DNA of 9,869 nt, from contig DGTD01000117.1 of NCBI GenBank assembly GCA_002396385.1, positions 1 to 9,869 on the forward strand, in the 5' to 3' direction. Source of the DNA: Bacteroidales bacterium UBA4345 (GTDB taxonomy: Bacteria; Bacteroidota; Bacteroidia; Bacteroidales; Paludibacteraceae). The notes under the pieces were generated by a model. That model was not told the DNA's origin, ran no database searches, and worked only from the letters and a program-made list of their open reading frames with translations. The translations under genes and the position numbers were made by a program. Shown here piece after piece: positions 6,002-9,869 of the stretch. Positions within the stretch are counted from its first letter, which is position 1. Every line of letters begins with the position of its first letter.

Positions 6002-6718
6002 ATGAGCGAAAAGAAACAGAGACAACATAAGGCGACGCCTGCAAACGACATGCTGCTGAAAGTAGTGGGCCGCATACACACCGACTTTCCCGTGAAATTC
6101 GGCATTCCACGCCAAAGTGGATTGGCCAACACACTGGAAGGAGAAATTGTGTTCGAACCCGAGTTCCGCAATCCAGACCTAGTGCGCGGCCTGAGCGAAG
6201 TGAGCCACATCTGGCTACTGTGGGGGTTCAGCGAGGTACAGCGCGACAAATGGACCGCGACGGTACGTCCGCCCCGCCTTGGCGGGAACAAACGCCTCGG
6301 CGTGTTTGCCACCCGCTCGCCCTACCGCCCGAACCCGATAGGCTTGTCGTGTGTAGAGCTGTCCGGAGTGGAAATAGACGAGAAACGGGGACCAATAGTA
6401 AAAGTGAGAGGAGCGGACCTACTCGACGGGACACCGATATACGACATAAAACCCTACATTACATACGCCGACGCCCGTCCAAACGCCAACAGCGGCGTAT
6501 TTACCTGCCCCGACAGCCGTATAGCGGTAGAGATACCCGAGGGCGAGCTAGCCAAAGTGGCAGAGGGCAAACGCCAGGCCCTAATTGAAATACTGGAACA
6601 GAACCCTGTGCCAGCCTACCAACACGAGAAAGACAAAACCTACTCGTTCGAGTTCAGCGACTACCACATTGAATTCAAACAAGAAGAGGGGAAACTGAAA
6701 GTAATAAAGATAGAATAG
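6002..6718 (+). CDS. trmO: TrmO, tRNA (N6-threonylcarbamoyladenosine(37)-N6)-methyltransferase
   Basis: This 238-aa protein is full length for the family (E. coli TrmO, formerly YaeB/TsaA, is about 235 aa). TrmO uses S-adenosylmethionine to convert t6A37 to m6t6A37 in threonine tRNAs that read ACY codons. Its N-terminal beta-barrel domain (about 17-160) shows GIPRQSGL (34-41), the hallmark RPPRLGGNKRLGVFAT followed by RSPYRPNPIG (89-114), and LDGTPIYDIKPY (141-152). The C-terminal domain contains NPVPAYQ (201-207), matching the family's DPRPAYQ signature, then the YSFEFSDYHIEF strand pair. All family motifs are intact. It lies 22 bases after the yjbR-like gene and 36 bases before the lipoprotein gene. 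Confidence 0.96.
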   Translation: MSEKKQRQHKATPANDMLLKVVGRIHTDFPVKFGIPRQSGLANTLEGEIVFEPEFRNPDLVRGLSEVSHIWLLWGFSEVQRDKWTATVRPPRLGGNKRLGVFATRSPYRPNPIGLSCVELSGVEIDEKRGPIVKVRGADLLDGTPIYDIKPYITYADARPNANSGVFTCPDSRIAVEIPEGELAKVAEGKRQALIEILEQNPVPAYQHEKDKTYSFEFSDYHIEFKQEEGKLKVIKIE

Positions 6719-6754
6719 AAAAATTCAGTAACTATATAAAAAATTATCAACCAA

Positions 6755-7543
6755 ATGAAAAAGGGAACTGCACTAACAAAAAGTATTCTGTATGTCGTGT
6801 GTATTTCAACATGTTTGTTCACCGCATGTGGGAACGAAGATGACGATTCCAAGACAGATACAAACAAAGCAACAATAGATATTGTAAGGAGCAAAGAACA
6901 AGGAGTCATTGTAAACGGATTAATTGGAGAACACACTTACGTTGACCTTGGACTAAAAAGTAGAACCCTATGGGCAACCTACAATGTGGGAGCTTCTAAA
7001 CCATCTGAATCTGGCAATTATTTCGCTTGGGGCGAAACAAAATCGAAACCCTACTATAGAAAAAACACTTACAAGTGGAACTCTTTAGACACTTTAACAG
7101 AAAATCCTTCAGGGCTCGAAATTTTCAACATCTATACTCTTACCAAGTACTACGGGAATGAAAGAGTACTAGAGGCCGAAGATGATGCCGCCACAGCCAA
7201 CTGGGGACCGGACTGGCGTATGCCAACAAAAGCAGAACTAGAAGAGTTGATGGAAAGTTGTGAATGGAAGTGGACGGACCATTTTAAAGACACAAACGCT
7301 AGAGGTTGCATAGGAACGTCTAAAATAAACGGCTATACAATATTTTTCCCATTTATGATGAGCGCTCTCGAAGCTAAAGTCAGCAGATATGTCTGTTACT
7401 ATTGGTCGTCAACTCTTGACGAGGATAATATCGGGAAAGCATACTGCGGAATACTAAGTGATGGAAGAAAAGATATTTCTCCATTAAGCCAATTCCGTTA
7501 CAGCGGAGAACTCGTGAGAGCAGTAGTTTCAAAAAAAGAATAA
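6755..7543 (+). CDS. Surface-type lipoprotein with a FISUMP (Fibrobacter major paralogous) domain
   Basis: This 262-aa protein begins with a lipoprotein signal peptide ending LFTAC, with lipid Cys25 (the -3 residue is Phe rather than the usual Leu). The NEDDD stretch right after the Cys resembles the acidic lipoprotein export signal that sends Bacteroidota lipoproteins to the cell surface. Residues about 60 to 258 match the FISUMP domain: VDLGLKSRTLWATYNVGAS, GNYFAWGETK, EDDAATANWGPDWRMPTKAELEEL, the YYWSST motif near 215-220 and the closing VRAV. FISUMP proteins are numerous in Fibrobacter and Bacteroidales; their fold is probably C-type-lectin-like and no ligand is established. The gene is visibly more AT-rich than trmO, as is usual for these variable paralogues. 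It may be cotranscribed with trmO (36-base gap) since I see no clear promoter of its own. Confidence 0.88.
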   Translation: MKKGTALTKSILYVVCISTCLFTACGNEDDDSKTDTNKATIDIVRSKEQGVIVNGLIGEHTYVDLGLKSRTLWATYNVGASKPSESGNYFAWGETKSKPYYRKNTYKWNSLDTLTENPSGLEIFNIYTLTKYYGNERVLEAEDDAATANWGPDWRMPTKAELEELMESCEWKWTDHFKDTNARGCIGTSKINGYTIFFPFMMSALEAKVSRYVCYYWSSTLDEDNIGKAYCGILSDGRKDISPLSQFRYSGELVRAVVSKKE

Positions 7544-7621
7544 ATTTCTCCAAAGCACCTAAGTTCAACTTGTAAAATGTAACATTAACATATAAGACAA
7601 AGAGAAGTCTCGGAACTAAAG

Positions 7622-7748
7622 CAGAAAGAAAAACTGCATAAATTCAAAAAAAGTGGCAATAATCCACTTTTCTACAAAAAAGAGCAATAAAACAGTCACA
7701 AGGGCGACCCATATATATCAAAAAGACAACAAACAGAAAGAAAAACTG
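7622..7748. repeat. 15-base direct repeat pair in the A-rich gap before korA
   Basis: CAGAAAGAAAAACTG occurs exactly at 7622-7636 and again at 7734-7748, 112 bases apart, and the similarity extends weakly rightward (AAATTC and an A-run). The sequence is low-complexity, so part of the match may reflect A-richness, but the flanking CAG and CTG are identical in both copies. Confidence 0.5.
7649..7671 (+). terminator. Hairpin terminator after the FISUMP lipoprotein gene
   Basis: AAAAGTGG (7649-7656) pairs with CCACTTTT (7664-7671) around a 7-base loop, giving an 8-base-pair stem with T's on its right side. The GC part is only four pairs, so it is a moderate terminator, and the T tract is part of the stem. 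It lies 106 bases after the stop at 7543 and is nearly symmetrical, so could act on both strands. Confidence 0.45.
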
Positions 7749-7840
7749 ACAAAATTCTACAAAACAGAACTGCAAACGCACATAAATATGCAAAAACAGG
7801 AATAAAAAAGGCCTTAAAAAGCGAACGTACAGTGTATATT
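7672..7840. other. A-rich intergenic stretch with no gene seen
   Basis: The gap from 7544 to 7914 holds the 15-base repeat, the hairpin at 7649-7671 and the promoter at 7841-7872. The remainder is A-rich and T-poor on the plus strand, with short A-runs and no convincing reading frame, RNA gene or operator. The reverse-strand frame running from korA into it is a shadow of the korA start. Confidence 0.5.
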
Positions 7841-7872
7841 TTTGTTTTAAAGCATATAAATGCCTAACTTTG
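7841..7872 (+). promoter_or_regulatory. Consensus promoter of korAB (TTTG-N20-TAACTTTG)
   Basis: TTTG (7841-7844), exactly 20 bases, then TAACTTTG (7865-7872): a full match to the Bacteroidota housekeeping promoter. Transcription should begin near 7878, giving a leader of about 37 bases before the ATG at 7915. It is the best promoter in the window, fitting a strongly expressed central-metabolism operon. Confidence 0.8.
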
Positions 7873-7914
7873 CAGTAAAAAGAAACAAATCTGTAAAAAA
7901 CTATAAACAGAGTT

Positions 7915-9762
7915 ATGGCTAACGACGTAAAAATCGAGAATTTGGACCAAGTAGCCGTTCGATTCTCAGGAGACTCCGGCGACGGAATGCAGCTTGCCGG
8001 AAACATCTTCTCAACCATTTCAGCTACGGTAGGTAACAGCATCAGCACATTTCCAGACTACCCCGCAGACATCCGTGCTCCACAGGGTTCACTGACCGGA
8101 GTATCGGGTTTCCAGGTACACATTGGTGCAGAAAAGGTATACACCCCTGGAGACTTGTGCGACGTATTGGTAGCAATGAACGCAGCAGCGTTGAAGACCC
8201 AGTACAAGTATGCGAAGCCAAACGCAACCATCATTATCGACACAGACAGTTTCCAGAAAGGTGACCTTGAAAAGGCACAATTCGCGACCGAAGACCCATT
8301 GGCAGAAATGGGCATCGACAAGGACCGTGTGATTGCGTGCAGCATTACACAGATGGTGAAAGACTGTTTGGCAGACAGCGGAATGGACGTCAAGTCAATT
8401 TTGAAATGCCGTAACATGTTTGCCCTCGGTTTGGTATGCTACCTGTTCGACCGCGACTTGAGCATTGCGTTCAACTTCTTGAAAGAGAAGTTCGCAAAGA
8501 AGCCAGGCGTAGCAGAAGCCAACATCAAGGTTATCCAGGCCGGTTACGACTTCGGTGCCAACACCCACAGTTCAGCCGCCAACGTATATAGAATCGAGAC
8601 CAAGAGCAAAGAGCCAGGCCGCTATATGGACATCACCGGTAACAAGGCAACCGCCTACGGTTTGATAGCCGCAGCCGAGAAAGCCGGCCTCCGCCTGTAC
8701 TTGGGTTCCTACCCTATCACCCCAGCAACCGACGTACTCCACGAGTTGTCGAAGCACAAATCGCTGGGTGTAACCACCGTACAGTGTGAAGACGAGATTG
8801 CAGGTTGTGCATCGGCCCTTGGCGCATCGTTCGCCGGCGCGCTGGCCGCCACTTCAACCTCAGGCCCTGGTATCTGTTTGAAGTCAGAGGCTATGAACCT
8901 AGCGGTCATCATGGAGTTGCCACTCGTCGTTATCGACGTACAGCGTGGCGGACCAGCAACAGGTCTTCCAACCAAGAGCGAACAGACCGACTTGTTGCAG
9001 GTATTGTTCGGCCGAAACGGCGAAACCCCAATGCCAGTTATCGCGGCAACCAGTCCGACCGACTGTTTCGACTCAGCCTACGCAGCATGTAAGATGGCCC
9101 TCGAGCACATGACTCCAGTCGTGTTCATGAGCGACGCCTACATTGCCAACGGTTCAGGCGCCTTCAAGTTGCCAAACCTTGCAGACTACCCAGCCATCAA
9201 CCCTCCATACGTACCAGAAGAAATGAAGGGTACATGGACTCCATATATGAGAAACTCGGAAGATGTCCGCTACTGGGCCGTTCCAGGCCGTGAGGGCTTT
9301 ACCCACATTCTCGGAGGTTTGGAGAAAGACAGCAAGACCGGTGCCATTTCGACGAACCCAGAAAACCACGACTTGATGTGCCGCCTGCGCCAGAGCAAGA
9401 TCGACAAGATTCCTGTACCAGACGTAAAGGTAGAGGGCGACGCAGACGACGCAGACCTTCTGATTGTCGGCTTCGGTGGTACCTACGGCCACTTGCACGC
9501 AGCCATGGACGAGATGAGAGCCGCAGGCAAGAAAGTTGCCTTGGCACACTTCACCTACATCAACCCACTTCCAAAGAACACAGCCGCTGTTTTGAAGAAG
9601 TACAAGAAGGTAGTAGTAGCAGAACAGAACCTCGGCCAGTTCGCCGCATTCCTGCGCATGAAGGTCGACGGCTTCGTACCTGCACAATACAACGAAGTAA
9701 AGGGTCAGCCATTCGTAGTGAGCGAATTGGTAGAAGCCTTCAACAAGCTTATCTCAAAGTAA
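7915..9762 (+). CDS. korA: 2-oxoglutarate:ferredoxin oxidoreductase, fused gamma-alpha subunit (KorA)
   Basis: This 615-aa protein is a 2-oxoacid:acceptor oxidoreductase alpha subunit with the gamma domain fused at its front. The gamma part (about 13-225) has SGDSGDGMQLAG at 18-29, then FPDYPADIRAP and the VLVAMNAAAL segment. The alpha part starts about 240 (ITGNKATAYGLIAAAEKAGL) and shows SYPITPATD (265-273), EDEIA (292-296), STSGPGICLKSEA (314-326) and QRGGPATGLPTKSEQ (343-357). With thiamine diphosphate bound mainly by the beta subunit, the complex converts 2-oxoglutarate and CoA to succinyl-CoA and CO2 with ferredoxin reduction, or the reverse. The 2-oxoglutarate specificity follows from the gamma-alpha fusion and the adjacent beta subunit and is not proven by the motifs; other 2-oxoacids are possible. 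No iron-sulfur domain is visible. Pro is mostly CCA and Leu often TTG, unlike neighbouring genes, consistent with high expression. Confidence 0.93.
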   Translation: MANDVKIENLDQVAVRFSGDSGDGMQLAGNIFSTISATVGNSISTFPDYPADIRAPQGSLTGVSGFQVHIGAEKVYTPGDLCDVLVAMNAAALKTQYKYAKPNATIIIDTDSFQKGDLEKAQFATEDPLAEMGIDKDRVIACSITQMVKDCLADSGMDVKSILKCRNMFALGLVCYLFDRDLSIAFNFLKEKFAKKPGVAEANIKVIQAGYDFGANTHSSAANVYRIETKSKEPGRYMDITGNKATAYGLIAAAEKAGLRLYLGSYPITPATDVLHELSKHKSLGVTTVQCEDEIAGCASALGASFAGALAATSTSGPGICLKSEAMNLAVIMELPLVVIDVQRGGPATGLPTKSEQTDLLQVLFGRNGETPMPVIAATSPTDCFDSAYAACKMALEHMTPVVFMSDAYIANGSGAFKLPNLADYPAINPPYVPEEMKGTWTPYMRNSEDVRYWAVPGREGFTHILGGLEKDSKTGAISTNPENHDLMCRLRQSKIDKIPVPDVKVEGDADDADLLIVGFGGTYGHLHAAMDEMRAAGKKVALAHFTYINPLPKNTAAVLKKYKKVVVAEQNLGQFAAFLRMKVDGFVPAQYNEVKGQPFVVSELVEAFNKLISK

Positions 9763-9789
9763 TAACCCCCCGAATTAAAGACAAAAGTT

Positions 9790-9869
9790 ATGAGCGAATA
9801 TACAGCAAAAGACTATAAGAAAGGACAACCACGTTGGTGTCCGGGTTGTGGCGACCACTTCTTCTTGGC
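9790..9869 (+). CDS. korB: 2-oxoglutarate:ferredoxin oxidoreductase beta subunit (KorB), N-terminal fragment
   Basis: The frame opens with ATG at 9790, 27 bases after the korA stop, and continues to the window end, giving 26 full codons. The visible N-terminus contains PRWCPGCGDHFFL, the cysteine motif CPGCGDH that begins KorB-type beta subunits and helps hold an iron-sulfur cluster. The beta subunit binds thiamine diphosphate and carries the catalytic centre. The 27-base gap on the same strand marks one operon with korA. The rest of the gene is outside the window. Confidence 0.92.
   Translation, partial: MSEYTAKDYKKGQPRWCPGCGDHFFL

Noticed and set aside
5690..6115. Minus-strand open frame of 141 codons over the YjbR-like and trmO genes
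   Set aside because: It lies across the end of one well-supported gene and the start of another, with no promoter or motif.
7594..7637. Small 4-base-pair hairpins (AGAC/GTCT and GCAG/CTGC) after the lipoprotein gene
   Set aside because: The stems are too short to distinguish from chance in A-rich sequence.
9154..9687. Minus-strand open frame of 177 codons inside korA
   Set aside because: korA is supported over its full length by family motifs, and the antisense frame is rich in Val, Cys and Trp as expected for a shadow.
1..9869. Search by eye for CRISPR repeats, tRNA or rRNA genes, transposases, terminal inverted repeats and attachment sites
   Set aside because: None was seen. The only repeated words are the short ones described in the two intergenic gaps and the repeats inside the DUF6515-like protein.

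Overview
The window looks like ordinary chromosome from a member of the Bacteroidota, probably the order Bacteroidales. The evidence is several TAnnTTTG-type -7 promoter elements (two with a TTTG -33 box 20 bases upstream), the near absence of Shine-Dalgarno sequences, a FISUMP-type lipoprotein with an acidic stretch after its lipid cysteine, a DUF6515-type secreted protein and a fused gamma-alpha KorA. I see no transposase, integrase, phage gene, CRISPR array, tRNA or rRNA. Genus and species cannot be read from this sequence.

Left part (1-2707): the 3' end of an unrecognised gene runs rightward into a bidirectional terminator. Facing it on the minus strand are a secreted Tyr-rich protein with internal repeats (DUF6515-like) and, upstream of that, a two-gene operon: a HAD phosphatase of the phosphoglycolate phosphatase type followed 16 bases later by a DUF481-type outer-membrane beta-barrel protein. 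The HAD operon has a good promoter at 2676-2707.

Centre (2777-5336): a divergent plus-strand operon encodes DUF2157, DUF4401 and GDYXXLXY proteins, two polytopic membrane proteins and one anchored by a single N-terminal helix. The genes are 7 bases apart and then overlap by 4 bases. This conserved set has no established function and is the best candidate here for an undescribed system. Behind it lies a 321-base gap holding a -7 element, a strong GAAA-capped terminator hairpin and a second identical -7 element. The first -7 element and the hairpin together could define a small RNA of about 85 nt.

Right part (5371-9869): an MmcQ/YjbR protein with an acidic C-terminal tail is followed 22 bases later by trmO (tRNA m6t6A37 methyltransferase), then by a FISUMP-domain surface lipoprotein. 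A 371-base A-rich gap with a hairpin, a 15-base direct repeat and a consensus promoter precedes korA-korB, the 2-oxoglutarate:ferredoxin oxidoreductase operon of central metabolism. korB is cut off by the window end.

The plus strand has more A than T at silent sites in both gene orientations, and more C than G in the plus-strand genes sampled. This suggests it may be the lagging-strand sequence in this part of the chromosome.
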